From Nitrososphaerota archaeon (lineage in GTDB: Archaea > Thermoproteota > Nitrososphaeria > Nitrososphaerales > Nitrosopumilaceae): a DNA stretch of 64,000 nt. Position numbers and translations under genes: made by a program. The stretch covers positions 50,094 to 114,093 of the forward strand of contig JAGWGB010000003.1 in assembly GCA_028867595.1 (NCBI GenBank), given 5' to 3'. Under the pieces are notes generated by a model. It ran no database searches. It saw only the letters and a list, made by a program, of their open reading frames with translations, and was not told where the DNA came from. Shown here one piece after another: positions 31,189 to 41,202 of the stretch. Numbering within the stretch: the first letter of the stretch is position 1; the number at the start of each line of letters is the position of its first letter.

Positions 31189-31731
31189 TTAGACTAGTTT
31201 TTCTTTTTCATCAAAAAATTGTGCCCTATGGGTTGTGTCTGATCTCTGTAAGCGTTTTTCAAGTATAGAATTTAGTTCGCAAAGCAGGGCTTTTTTATGT
31301 GCGATATCTTCTAACAATTCCTGTTTTAATTTTATAACCAGTTTGTTTACTACGGACATTACTTCATTGATATCATAAGGTTTGTAAATTATGGCAGATG
31401 CGTTCATCTCAAGCAATTTTATTTTAGTATCTTCGGTCATGTCTGCTGTTATCAATATGAGGATAGCATCAGATTGGATTTCTCTTATCTTTTGTAACGT
31501 ATAAAATCCATCATGTTTTTTCATCATGACATCCAAAAAGACGACATCTGGTCTTAGTTTTTCATACATCTTGACTGCTTCCAGTCCGCCATACCCTTTA
31601 CCGATTACAACCATGCCTTTTAGCTGTAAAAAATCAGAAAGGACAGATACTGTATCCACATCATCATCAACAACCATTGCAGTGATGCCTGTGTTGTTTC
31701 GGTTTACATGAGGATGCTGAAAATATCCCAT
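31189..31731 (-). CDS. Orphan response regulator receiver protein
   Basis: AMVVDDDVDTVSVLSDFL...PDVVFLDVMMKKHDGFYTLQKIRE...IYKPYD. Confidence 0.88.
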   Translation of the reverse strand: MGYFQHPHVNRNNTGITAMVVDDDVDTVSVLSDFLQLKGMVVIGKGYGGLEAVKMYEKLRPDVVFLDVMMKKHDGFYTLQKIREIQSDAILILITADMTEDTKIKLLEMNASAIIYKPYDINEVMSVVNKLVIKLKQELLEDIAHKKALLCELNSILEKRLQRSDTTHRAQFFDEKEKLV

Positions 31732-31788
31732 GTATTTAGGATGTACAAAATGTGTATTTTAGATGACTTGTGTCTAGTCTGAACAAAC

Positions 31789-32538
31789 TCATTTTTGTGC
31801 AACCTTTACCAGTTCTGAATTTTTCTTGTATTGTACTGGCAGATCAATCAAAATAAGCTCCGTGTCTCTTTGAGCTTGAAGTTTCAAGACTTCTTCATTT
31901 TCTATCTGTGCTGCATCTCTTGTGTATAACACCTTGTCATTTAGCATTACTTTTCCTTCAATGACAAAAAAATATGCCATTCTGCCTTTCTGCAAATTGT
32001 AGGTTTGGGCTTGTCCTGTTTCTAGATTTGAGATGTAAAATGTTGCGTCCTGGTTTATTGCAAGCCTGTCTTTTTGATTAGAATTTTTTGGACTTATTAC
32101 AGGCAGCAGCTTATTTTTCCTCTCATCTCTTGTGTATCTCTTTTGTTCCCATGATGGCTGCAGTCCGCGAGTATCGCTAAATAGCCATATTTGCAAGAGC
32201 CGCAATGGGTTTTCGTTAGAATGATTGAATTCTGAATGAAGCACACCAGTTCCAGCAGACATTCTTTGTATCTCTCCTGGCTCTATTATTCCGTGGTTTC
32301 CAAGACTGTCCTTGTGCTCAAGTGTTCCGTCTATCACATAGGTCACAATCTCCATGTCTTGATGTTGATGTAAATCAAACCCTGTTGCAGGCTGTATTGT
32401 ATCATCGTTGAAGACTCGCAATGGCCCAAAATTGACGTTTTTTGGATCGTAATAATCGGCAAAGGAAAAGTGGTGATATGTTGTTAACCAGTCACTCTCT
32501 CCTTTGTAGTGCTGCATCTCTTTTGTTACTTGAATCAC
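31789..32538 (-). CDS. Pirin family protein
   Basis: FGPLRVFNDDTIQPATGFDLHQHQDMEIVTYVIDGTLEHKDSLGNHGIIEPGEIQRMSAGTGVLHSEFN. Confidence 0.93.
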   Translation of the reverse strand: MIQVTKEMQHYKGESDWLTTYHHFSFADYYDPKNVNFGPLRVFNDDTIQPATGFDLHQHQDMEIVTYVIDGTLEHKDSLGNHGIIEPGEIQRMSAGTGVLHSEFNHSNENPLRLLQIWLFSDTRGLQPSWEQKRYTRDERKNKLLPVISPKNSNQKDRLAINQDATFYISNLETGQAQTYNLQKGRMAYFFVIEGKVMLNDKVLYTRDAAQIENEEVLKLQAQRDTELILIDLPVQYKKNSELVKVAQK

Positions 32539-32620
32539 ATAGATAGTATAATTCGAATTTTACTTAACTATTCTCCAAGGCAACAGATAGAAAAGGCAGA
32601 TACAAGTAATTACATAGCAG

Positions 32621-32731
32621 ATGACCAACTACTACTATTGTCTTGGCTGCAAGAAAATCATTGTAAGTGTAAATCGAGATTATGGGCCAAGATGTCCCAA
32701 ATGCAAAAAAGAGGCAGCCAAGACCAAATAA
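32621..32731 (+). CDS. 36-aa zinc-ribbon microprotein (below the ORF-track size limit)
   Basis: MTNYYYCLGCKKIIVSVNRDYGPRCPKCKKEAAKTK*: CxxC...CxxC. Confidence 0.6.
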   Translation: MTNYYYCLGCKKIIVSVNRDYGPRCPKCKKEAAKTK

Positions 32732-32756
32732 CTAGATAAAAAACAATATACAGCTA

Positions 32757-33143
32757 TTGCAACTAGTTCAAGTGATGAAAGTATTCAATGGAAAATCGGC
32801 TGCAGAAGACTATATGTCAAATCACACATTGACTTTTTCGACGCCAGAACTTACTCTAATGAGATTTGCTTTCTGGCTTGGCGACATGGTTCCTGATTTG
32901 AAAAATCCAGGGCAACAAATGCCGCGAATCATGGCGTTTGTGGAAGAAAAAGACTTTGCCCCAGTAGCCATAGTAGATGATGACAAGTTTGTTCCTACAG
33001 GAGCTGTCAGGACAATGAGTGACGGACTTTATGGAAACATTGGCGAAGAAGCAGGTTCTGGCTCAAAATTTTGCTCAGAATGTGGCACAAAACTATCTGC
33101 AAATGCTAGGTTTTGCACAGAATGTGGTGCAACCCAGGACTAG
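32757..33143 (+). CDS. Protein with C-terminal double CxxC zinc ribbon
   Basis: FCSECGTKLSANARFCTECGATQD. Confidence 0.75.
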   Translation: MQLVQVMKVFNGKSAAEDYMSNHTLTFSTPELTLMRFAFWLGDMVPDLKNPGQQMPRIMAFVEEKDFAPVAIVDDDKFVPTGAVRTMSDGLYGNIGEEAGSGSKFCSECGTKLSANARFCTECGATQD

Positions 33144-33658
33144 ACCTTATTTCCACACTTGGTGCAAAACTTTGATGTTGGCTTGAGAGGTGCACCACAT
33201 GAACTACACATAGGACCTCCAGCAGAACCTTTTGGCAATAGTGATGGGTCAGGTGTAGGCAAAACTCCCGGTGTCGAAAATGCAGATGCTGCTGAAATAA
33301 CAGACGGCGGACGACCTGCTCCCGGTAACGTTGCTGCTGTGACTTGTGAGGCCTGCGAGCTACCAAAACTCATTCCGCTAGGCATTGTGCCGCCGCTTGA
33401 TGCACCAGTCTGGCCCCCGGCAGTTTTATCAAGCGCTTTTTTTAATTCAAAGATTACCTTGACTGAAAGAAACTCTAAAGCAGAATAGGCAACAACATAA
33501 TCCCCAAGTTTTTCAAAAAATTCCTTGTCTGACAATTTTCCTTGCTTGTACATCCCATTTGCATCAAGAAACGATTCATAGTATCCTTGTGTGTCGTTAA
33601 GTAAATTTTGTAGCTTGTCAAACAGTAGGGTAAGAGTATCGACTTCACCAAATGACAT
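33140..33658 (-). CDS. Protein with C-terminal zinc ribbon, convergent with previous gene
   Basis: MCSSCGAPLKPTSKFCTKCGNKV; 4-nt convergent stop overlap. Confidence 0.75.
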   Translation of the reverse strand: MSFGEVDTLTLLFDKLQNLLNDTQGYYESFLDANGMYKQGKLSDKEFFEKLGDYVVAYSALEFLSVKVIFELKKALDKTAGGQTGASSGGTMPSGMSFGSSQASQVTAATLPGAGRPPSVISAASAFSTPGVLPTPDPSLLPKGSAGGPMCSSCGAPLKPTSKFCTKCGNKV

Positions 33659-33720
33659 GTGAATTGTTCGCTCTGACCTGTATTTATTTTAGATCGAAAA
33701 AAGATAGGTAAAGGTTTGTC

Positions 33721-34053
33721 CTAGACTTTCTCAAGGGCTCTGTCTATCATTCCCTTGTACGAAGATTTTGATGCTGCTCCTACCTGCTGGGCAACTATCT
33801 GACCTTTGTTGAACAGGGCCAGCGTTGGTATGCTAAACACGTTATACTTTGATGCAAGTTCGTTGTTCTCATCAACATTTACCTTGACAAAGTTAACCTT
33901 TCCTGCATATTCACCTGCAAGTTCTTCAACAACAGGACCAACCATTCTACACGGACCACACCATTCGGCCCAGAAATCTACAAACACAGGGATCTTGGAA
34001 TTTATCACTTCGCTGTCCCAGTTTTGTTGGTTAACAGGTTTTGCTTTATCCAT
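33721..34053 (-). CDS. trxA: Thioredoxin
   Basis: PVFVDFWAEWCGPCRMVGPVVEELA...FSIPTLALFNKGQIVAQQVGA. Confidence 0.95.
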   Translation of the reverse strand: MDKAKPVNQQNWDSEVINSKIPVFVDFWAEWCGPCRMVGPVVEELAGEYAGKVNFVKVNVDENNELASKYNVFSIPTLALFNKGQIVAQQVGAASKSSYKGMIDRALEKV

Positions 34054-34097
34054 GTTTTATCAATTGTTCGTATCCCTAAATATATTGAACGCTTTTT

Positions 34098-35384
34098 TTA
34101 CCAGCGGCTTCTTAAACCGTAATAGCTTCTGCCACCTTCGCGGCCACCGCCATACCTTCGTCGTCCATCTCCTCTTCTGTCATCGCTTCTTCTTCCCCAG
34201 CTGCGAGATCTGCCATATCCTCTCCTTTGCGGCATCTCTCTTTTCAATGGGTCAGGTATCTTTACCTCAATTCCAAGCTCTTTGTTTAGATCACGCATTG
34301 CAACCTTGGTTTGGCTTGAGATTGCCTTGAAATCCCCAATTGAAGAATATGAGACTAGTGTAATTGCTTTGCCCTTTGCACCAGCTCTTGCAGTTCGGCC
34401 TATCCTGTGAAAGTATACCATATCATGGCTTGGCACATCATAGTTTACGACAAGCGCAACTTCTGGAACATCGATTCCTCTTGCTGCAACATCAGTTGCG
34501 ACAAGAATGTCTGCCTTGCCTTTTCTGAACATGTACATGGCCTTGTCGCGTCTAAACTGAGACATGTCTCCTTGAATTGAGACAACTGTAAGCTTGCTTG
34601 CCTTTTCCAGCTCATGTGCCACTCTTCTTGTTCTGTCCTTGGTTGAGCAAAAGACAATTGTTTGGCCTGAAGGATTTTCTTTGATAAATTTCAGTAAATA
34701 GTCTGTCTTTTCCCTGTCCTTTATTACTAGAAATGCCTGCTCGATTCCCTCACCGCTGAGGTCATCTGCATCGATGAAGATTCTTTGTGGGTTTTTCATG
34801 TACTTTTCTGCAAGCATGAGAATCTCTGGCGGCATTGTTGCAGAAAACAGTGCGGTGATGTGTTGCTTTGGTACAAGGTCCAAGATGAATCGTATATCAT
34901 CAATGAATCCCATGTCAAACATTGTATCTGCTTCGTCAAGCACTACATACTTGACGTGATTTAGCTTCACAGAGCCTCGCTTTATGTGGTCGATCAGTCT
35001 ACCTGGGGTTGCAACAACAATCTCGACGCCGCGGTCAAGCTCGTCAAACTGTACATTGATGCTTTGTCCTCCATAGATTGTTACGTATCGTATTCCAGAA
35101 TTTCTTGAAAACTTTTGAATCTCGCCTGTTATCTGTACTGCAAGCTCTCTTGTTGGTGCAAGAATGATTGCTTGAATTCCACCTTTTGGAACAATTGTCT
35201 GAATTATTGGCAACGAAAAAGCTGCTGTCTTTCCCGTACCTGTATGCGCCTGTCCGATTACATCTTGCCCAGACAGCAATACTGGAATTGCTGCTGCTTG
35301 AATCGGAAACGGTTCATCAAAATGGATCTCACTTAGCGCTGTAAGTATTGGATTCTTTATCCCTAATTCTTCAAATCTTGTCAA
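34098..35384 (-). CDS. DEAD-box RNA helicase with Arg/Gly-rich tail
   Basis: GQAHTGTGKTAAF, LAPTRELA, VLDEADTMFDMGF, HRIGRTARAG; tail RRGYGRSRSWGRRSDDRRGDGRRRYGGGREGG. Confidence 0.95.
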   Translation of the reverse strand: MTRFEELGIKNPILTALSEIHFDEPFPIQAAAIPVLLSGQDVIGQAHTGTGKTAAFSLPIIQTIVPKGGIQAIILAPTRELAVQITGEIQKFSRNSGIRYVTIYGGQSINVQFDELDRGVEIVVATPGRLIDHIKRGSVKLNHVKYVVLDEADTMFDMGFIDDIRFILDLVPKQHITALFSATMPPEILMLAEKYMKNPQRIFIDADDLSGEGIEQAFLVIKDREKTDYLLKFIKENPSGQTIVFCSTKDRTRRVAHELEKASKLTVVSIQGDMSQFRRDKAMYMFRKGKADILVATDVAARGIDVPEVALVVNYDVPSHDMVYFHRIGRTARAGAKGKAITLVSYSSIGDFKAISSQTKVAMRDLNKELGIEVKIPDPLKREMPQRRGYGRSRSWGRRSDDRRGDGRRRYGGGREGGRSYYGLRSRW

Positions 35385-35611
35385 CTTTAATCATCATCTT
35401 CTTTATTGAAACGACGGGAGAAATGTTTCGGTAAATTTCTGCCATTATTTTTGTTTAAGCTTCCTTATCGGCTCTATTAACTCTTTCCAAATTATTGAAA
35501 AAAAGTGTGTAATTTTTTAAAATTGTATAATCTCTTATCGCTATACGTGGCAAAGATTTGACCAATCGATATCATATACATACTTAAATGACTTTTTTCT
35601 AGATTAGAGAC

Positions 35612-36325
35612 ATGAGCAGTGAATTACGCTTGAAAAAACTCAGAGGCTCTGGAGGATACGTAATGGCAACTGTTGATGACGAGCAGCAAAGAAAAGGAAA
35701 CCTCGGCGGACCAGATCTCTTCTTGGCTCCAATTGGCAGGCTAGATTCTGAAAAAATTTCAAAATACTATTGCAATACATGTGAGAAAGAATACGAGGGC
35801 AGTCCAAAGATAGAGTATGAATCACCAAACGAGGTGGTTGCAGAAAACTTGGTTCTTTTGGAAAAAGGTCAGTACATGTGCACTACATGTGGCTCCATAC
35901 TTGCAGAATACAGAAACTTTAGCAAGCCAAACGAAAAAGAAGATGTAGGTCTTGCAAGACCAGAGGCTGCAGCTCAGATGTATACTCCTCTAGCCGCAGA
36001 ACCCCAGCAGTCGTTTCAAGCACCAGCAAGCTCTGCAGTTCAGACGTTTAACTCAGTTACCGGACTTTCAGTATATGATTCTGAGGCAAGAAGAATTGGA
36101 GTCGTAAAAGAGATTGGAATTCAACCAGGACAGTCTGGCATTGTTCTTGTAATTACAAAAAATGATGGCACAAGCACTACAATCAAGTGGGAAGAGATAA
36201 GAAAGATAGGGGAGATTGTTCTGCTTGGAGGGCAAGTAAGCAACGACTCCAAGTGTTCCAGATGTGGAATTGCTAACAGCCCCGGCTCGAAATTCTGCGA
36301 AGGCTGTGGAAACAAGCTAAAGTAA
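35612..36325 (+). CDS. PRC-barrel-like protein with internal and C-terminal zinc-ribbon motifs
   Basis: YCNTCEKEYEG...CTTCGSIL; GLSVYDSEARRIGVVKEIGIQPGQSGIVLVITKND; CSRCGIANSPGSKFCEGCGNKLK. Confidence 0.7.
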   Translation: MSSELRLKKLRGSGGYVMATVDDEQQRKGNLGGPDLFLAPIGRLDSEKISKYYCNTCEKEYEGSPKIEYESPNEVVAENLVLLEKGQYMCTTCGSILAEYRNFSKPNEKEDVGLARPEAAAQMYTPLAAEPQQSFQAPASSAVQTFNSVTGLSVYDSEARRIGVVKEIGIQPGQSGIVLVITKNDGTSTTIKWEEIRKIGEIVLLGGQVSNDSKCSRCGIANSPGSKFCEGCGNKLK

Positions 36326-36377
36326 TGTGACATTGTTAAGCAAGATTTATCTTACGAACTTTGAGGACAAATTATAA

Positions 36378-37013
36378 TTGAACCGCAGCGCCAAATCAGG
36401 TTTTGTAAAAGATATCATAATTGTTGTAATCGGCATTGCAATAATCTGGATCGGGTTGAGAGTAACATTTGGAACTGAGAATCCGTTCTATGTTGTATCA
36501 AGTGGAAGCATGGTACCAAACCTCAATGTCTTTGATGTGATTGTTGTAAACGGAAACATTCCCTTCAATCAGCTCAAGATTGGAGACATTATAGTTTTTC
36601 ATGCAGCGGCTGAAGACAAGGTAATAGTTCATCGTGTAGCCGAGATGCTAAGCCAGAATCCGCGCATAATTAGGACCAAAGGAGACGCAAATCCGGGCTC
36701 TATACCTGGAGTTGACTTTCCAATTGCACAGCAAAACTACATAGGCAAAGTCGTATACGTGGTACCGCAGATTGGATATGTTACAAGAATTCTCACTCCG
36801 CCCATCAACTATATCATAATAGCTGTAATAGTTGGAGTGATGATTGTGCGACAGTTTGGCAAGCCCAAGTCTGAAAGCGGTATTGCTTTCAAAGGTCCTC
36901 CGCCAGACAACAAGCCTGATGCAAGTGAGACCAAGATAGATTCAGAATACAGTTCTGGACAGGGCAAAGACACCAACCTTAGCTCTGATAAAAATCCTGA
37001 AAAGAAAGAATAG
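36378..37013 (+). CDS. Signal peptidase I (archaeal/Sec11-type)
   Basis: FYVVSSGSMVPNLNVFDVIVVNG, KVIVHRVAEML, TKGDANPGSIPG; TTG start. Confidence 0.9.
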   Translation: MNRSAKSGFVKDIIIVVIGIAIIWIGLRVTFGTENPFYVVSSGSMVPNLNVFDVIVVNGNIPFNQLKIGDIIVFHAAAEDKVIVHRVAEMLSQNPRIIRTKGDANPGSIPGVDFPIAQQNYIGKVVYVVPQIGYVTRILTPPINYIIIAVIVGVMIVRQFGKPKSESGIAFKGPPPDNKPDASETKIDSEYSSGQGKDTNLSSDKNPEKKE

Positions 37014-37017
37014 AGTT

Positions 37018-38526
37018 TTATTTTTTGCCGCTTATCTTAAAGACTCGCTGGAAATAGTCAGACATTTCTGGAGATTGAGGCGTATCGTCTTTTACATTTG
37101 CCAAGTTTTTGGCAAGCTGTTTTTTGTATTCCAGCTGCATCTGTCTTGCAATCTGAATTCTTTGTGCCTGCGGCGAGCCTGCACCGTGCATTGACTCTGT
37201 AAGATATCCTACTGCATTTCTTCCAAGCGTCATGTTCTCAATCAATCTCAATATTCTCATCCTGTCTTCAACATCGACACCCTTTCGTCCGCGCAAATAT
37301 TTTCGTAGTATTGGTCCAGTTTCTGGGTTTCGAAGATCTTTCTCAGATGGAAGTGTAACCATCAGGCCTCCTGCAATGTCTTGTGCAAGCCTTCCTATTT
37401 CATATGGGAATCGTGTAACGTTATGCTTGCATACGTTTGCCAGCATGTCGTCGTTTAGCCAGTTGCCTGACTTGGTGCGATGTGCTTGGTATGACGACGC
37501 CACGCCTGCTGCATAAATTGTCTCATTGAGGTGGGTCATCTCCACTAGCTTGTCACGTATGTGAGATACGTTTGGAATTCCGTTGTAATCAGAAATTGCG
37601 GCAGATGCCCCTATTAGTACGTCTCCAAGGCCTGTCTTGCATACATAGCTTCTCCTGTGGTAGCATGTGAATCGCTCAACTAGCATAGAGGCAAACTCAT
37701 ACTCGCCGTTCATGAATACATGTTCCCATGGAACAAATACGTTGTCAAAAATTATCATTGCCTCCTGGCCTGCAAACTTGGAGTTTCCTGAATCAAGATC
37801 TCCATCTTCCATGCTTCTTGTGTCACATGATTGTCGTCCATAGATGTACGTGATTCCCGGCGCATCTGCTGGGACTGCACCCACTACAGCATAGTCAACA
37901 TCGTTTTCTTGCAGCCTCATGGTTGGCATAAATATTATCCAGTGTGAATTTATGCATCCTGTCTGGTGGGCCTTGGCTCCCCTGACAACTATTCCCTTGT
38001 CATTTTTTTCAACAACACGCAAAAAGACATCAGGGTCTTCCTGCTCGTGCGGTGCCTTGCTCCTATCTCCCTTGGGGTCTGTCATGGCACCACCAATTAC
38101 AAAATTTTCAGACTGGATCATTTTGATAAATTCGACAAGCCTCTTGTGATAGCTTGTCTTGTGCTTTTCATCAATTTCAAATGTAACAGAATACAATGAG
38201 TTTAGCGCATCCATTCCGACGCAACGCTGAAAACATGTGCCTGTAAGCTGGCCCAACTTTCTTTGCATCTTGTTTTGGTTTACCAAGTCTTCTGCACTTT
38301 CTGCAATGTGTAAAAACCGGTTTACTTGGAGTCCGCTAATAGATGACTTGGCACTTGCAAGCTCGCCTTCGCTAACTGCTAGATCATAAGTTTCTGCCAC
38401 AGCATTGATCGAGGGACGAATCATCGGATGGTCGACTGGCTCTTTTACAAGTTCGCCAAAAAGGTAGACCTTCATCTTTCGGCCCTTGAGACTTTGGATG
38501 TACTCTGCCCCTGTCTTAATTGGCAT
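37018..38526 (-). CDS. abfD: 4-hydroxybutyryl-CoA dehydratase
   Basis: 4-hydroxyphenylacetate-3-hydroxylase-like family; TGTCFQRCVGMDALNSLY, KAHQTGCINSHWIIFMPT, FTCYHRRSYVCKTGLGDVLIGA. Confidence 0.9.
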   Translation of the reverse strand: MPIKTGAEYIQSLKGRKMKVYLFGELVKEPVDHPMIRPSINAVAETYDLAVSEGELASAKSSISGLQVNRFLHIAESAEDLVNQNKMQRKLGQLTGTCFQRCVGMDALNSLYSVTFEIDEKHKTSYHKRLVEFIKMIQSENFVIGGAMTDPKGDRSKAPHEQEDPDVFLRVVEKNDKGIVVRGAKAHQTGCINSHWIIFMPTMRLQENDVDYAVVGAVPADAPGITYIYGRQSCDTRSMEDGDLDSGNSKFAGQEAMIIFDNVFVPWEHVFMNGEYEFASMLVERFTCYHRRSYVCKTGLGDVLIGASAAISDYNGIPNVSHIRDKLVEMTHLNETIYAAGVASSYQAHRTKSGNWLNDDMLANVCKHNVTRFPYEIGRLAQDIAGGLMVTLPSEKDLRNPETGPILRKYLRGRKGVDVEDRMRILRLIENMTLGRNAVGYLTESMHGAGSPQAQRIQIARQMQLEYKKQLAKNLANVKDDTPQSPEMSDYFQRVFKISGKK

Positions 38527-38573
38527 ATCTGCTATACCCTTTCAAAGCAATATAAATATTATAAGAGATTCTT

Positions 38574-40679
38574 CTAGGCAAGACCGATTCGCACATCAAC
38601 CACTTTGCATCCCTTGCCTTTTTCAAAGACAAGAACTGGATTGAGATCAAGTTCTTTTATCTCGTCAAAGTCAGTTACAAGCTGCGAAATCTTTTGGATG
38701 CATTCAGATAATTTTTGCGTGTCAGATGGCTTCTCTCCCCTTACACCCTGCAACAACTTGTTTGTCTTGATAGTTGAGATCATTTCTTCTGCTTCAGCAT
38801 TTGTGACAGGAGCAATTCTAAAAGTAACATCTTTGAGTACCTCGACATAAATTCCTCCCATTCCAAACATCACTACAGGTCCAAACCCTGGCTCTTGTTT
38901 TGAGCCAACAATTGTTTCTTTTCCACCTTTTATCATCTCCTGTACCAAGACTCCTTTGATTGTTGCTTTCTTGTCGTATTTCTTTGCGTTTTTGATTATT
39001 TCCTTGAATGCCTTCTTTACTTCTCGTGGGGTCTTGAGCCCTACCTTTACTCCTCCTGCGTCAGACTTGTGAATAATTTGTGGCGATGCAATCTTCATTA
39101 CAACTGGATAACCAATCTTTTTTGCAGCAGCGGCAGCCTCTCTATCTTTTGTTGCAAGAATGCTCTTTGGAAGTGGAACGCCATATGCCTTGAGCACTTC
39201 CTGGCCCTCCTCCTCTAGCAAGTTCTTTCGCCCCTCGGCTCGCACCTTGGCAAAAATCTTTTCTACTTGCTTTTTGTTTGCCTTGAACTCTTGCACCTTT
39301 CCCTCGTTTGCCTCAGACCACGTGGTGAATCGTACCATTGCCTTGAGTGCTCGAATTGCGCCCTCGGCATACTTGTAGTGCGGAATTCCGCCATCTGCAA
39401 GTATCTCCTTGTTCTTTATTCCCTCATCTAGGCCCATCAGGCTTGCAAGGATTGTCTTGTTGTATTTCTTTGAGACGTTTACTATGACCTCTGCAAGTTT
39501 GTTATAGTCAAGTGTCGCAGAAGGAGTGCACATTGCAATTACAGAGCCGACATTTTTGTGCGCAAGAACTAGGTTTAGCACATGATCAAACCTGTTGAAA
39601 TCTGCATCGCCCACTATATCGACTGGGTTTCTTGATGTGCCCCACGGCGGAATTACTGCATTTATCTGCGGTCTAATGTCCTCGATGTTTGCCATCTTTA
39701 TGCCAAGCTTGGAACATGCATCTGTTGAGATAATTGCAGGGCCTCCTGCATTGGAAACTATGACAAGGTCGCCCTTTGTCGGAAGCGGTTGTTTTGAAAA
39801 TGCGGTAGCATAATCGAAGAGCTCTTCCATGGAATCAACTCTTATTGCACCTGCCTGAGTGAGCAGCGCGTCATAAATTTCGTCAGAGCCCATCAGTGCA
39901 CCAGTGTGCGACATGGCAGCCTTTGCGCCCTCGGGGCTTCGCCCTGACTTTAATACAAGAACTGGTTTTTTGGCTTGGCTTAGCCTTGTTATTTGCTTGC
40001 ACACCTTGAGAAACTCTCTACCATTTGTCATGTCTTCAAGATACATGACAATCACCTTTGTCTGGTCATGTTCTGCCAACATCTTGAGCATGTCGACCTC
40101 GTTGAGGTCTACCTTGTTTCCCATGCTGATTACTGCAGAAAATCCAATTCCTTGTGCACTTGCATCCTCGACGAGTGCTGCACAGATGGCGCCGCTCTGC
40201 GAGACAAGTGCAATTCCGCCTGACTTGGGAGTAACTTTGAGAAAAGTAGAATTCATCATTGTCTGCGGAGCAAGGTTCATCACTCCAAGGCAGTTGGGTC
40301 CAATTATCCTGAGGCCATATTGCTTTGAGATCTCGGCAAGCCTTTGCTCAAGTTTTGCACCCTCTTCGTTTACCTCCTTGAACCCTGCAGTAATTACGAC
40401 GGCTCCCTTGATTCCTTTCTTGCCACACTCTTCAAGTACAGATGGAACAACATCATTTTTTGTAACTATCACTGCAAGGTCTATAGGTTCTGTAACATCA
40501 AGAACTGTCTTGAATGCCTTTTTGTCAAAAACAGTTTCTCGAGTTGGGCTGATAGGAAAGATCTTTCCTGTGTACCCTTTGATAATATTTGACGTGATTG
40601 CGCGTCCCACACTTCCTTCCTTGTCGGACGCACCAACTATAGCAATTGATTTTGGCGAGAGAAAGAAAGACTCGGTCAT
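38574..40679 (-). CDS. ADP-forming acyl-CoA synthetase (probable 4-hydroxybutyryl-CoA synthetase of the thaumarchaeal HP/HB cycle)
   Basis: CoA-binding IAIVGASDKEGSVGRAI, GPNCLGVMN, SQSGAI, MSHTGALMGSD, ATP-grasp HKSDAGGVKVGL; adjacent to 4HB-CoA dehydratase. Confidence 0.88.
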   Translation of the reverse strand: MTESFFLSPKSIAIVGASDKEGSVGRAITSNIIKGYTGKIFPISPTRETVFDKKAFKTVLDVTEPIDLAVIVTKNDVVPSVLEECGKKGIKGAVVITAGFKEVNEEGAKLEQRLAEISKQYGLRIIGPNCLGVMNLAPQTMMNSTFLKVTPKSGGIALVSQSGAICAALVEDASAQGIGFSAVISMGNKVDLNEVDMLKMLAEHDQTKVIVMYLEDMTNGREFLKVCKQITRLSQAKKPVLVLKSGRSPEGAKAAMSHTGALMGSDEIYDALLTQAGAIRVDSMEELFDYATAFSKQPLPTKGDLVIVSNAGGPAIISTDACSKLGIKMANIEDIRPQINAVIPPWGTSRNPVDIVGDADFNRFDHVLNLVLAHKNVGSVIAMCTPSATLDYNKLAEVIVNVSKKYNKTILASLMGLDEGIKNKEILADGGIPHYKYAEGAIRALKAMVRFTTWSEANEGKVQEFKANKKQVEKIFAKVRAEGRKNLLEEEGQEVLKAYGVPLPKSILATKDREAAAAAKKIGYPVVMKIASPQIIHKSDAGGVKVGLKTPREVKKAFKEIIKNAKKYDKKATIKGVLVQEMIKGGKETIVGSKQEPGFGPVVMFGMGGIYVEVLKDVTFRIAPVTNAEAEEMISTIKTNKLLQGVRGEKPSDTQKLSECIQKISQLVTDFDEIKELDLNPVLVFEKGKGCKVVDVRIGLA

Positions 40680-40736
40680 TTGAACGAGATGGGTTCAAGG
40701 TTTTATCTATAATAAGTTATCCGCGATCTTTTCAGG

Positions 40737-41093
40737 TTAGCTTCCAAGCATTTTTCCTGCCAAGTTTTCATTTCTTGGAATCCACTTTATCGCAATTCCT
40801 TTGTATTTTCCAATGAGATTCCAGGCCTCCATCGCAAGCAACCTAAGCTGTTCGTTGTTTATTGCAAACTCGTGGTTTAGCTGCGATACAGTATTTTTAG
40901 AATCGCTATAAATTACAATTTCCTCAGTCGAGCCTAGGTATTTTTTTAGTACGGAAATTATTGCTTTGTACTCGGCTTGGTTGTTTGTTATGCCGGGCTC
41001 TTTTTGGTAGAACGACTCGCCTGTCTCCTTTACAAAAAATCCAAATCCAGAGGCAGGTCCTCCAGAGCCGTCAACAAAGATGGAAAGCGTCAT
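40737..41093 (-). CDS. rnhA: Ribonuclease HI
   Basis: IFVDGSGGPASGFGFFV, TNNQAEYKAIISVLK, IYSDSKNTVSQLN, WIPRNENLAGKML. Confidence 0.85.
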   Translation of the reverse strand: MTLSIFVDGSGGPASGFGFFVKETGESFYQKEPGITNNQAEYKAIISVLKKYLGSTEEIVIYSDSKNTVSQLNHEFAINNEQLRLLAMEAWNLIGKYKGIAIKWIPRNENLAGKMLGS

Positions 41094-41202
41094 GGTATAC
41101 AATACCACCTATGCGTTTTATTGGTGTTGGGAAATTCTTGCCAAGCTTGAAATGATTTTCGCATTGTACAGGACCTGTTTTATCAAGTAGCAAATAAAGC
41201 AT

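Noticed and set aside
35385-35611. 227-bp spacer considered as an ncRNA or regulatory island
   Set aside because: A/T-rich with no strong stem, no ORF of note and no recognisable RNA motif; probably the divergent promoter region of the helicase and PRC-barrel genes.
39904-40683. 259-aa plus-strand ORF
   Set aside because: Lies fully antisense to the acyl-CoA synthetase; composition is a shadow of its codon usage and no domain is recognisable.
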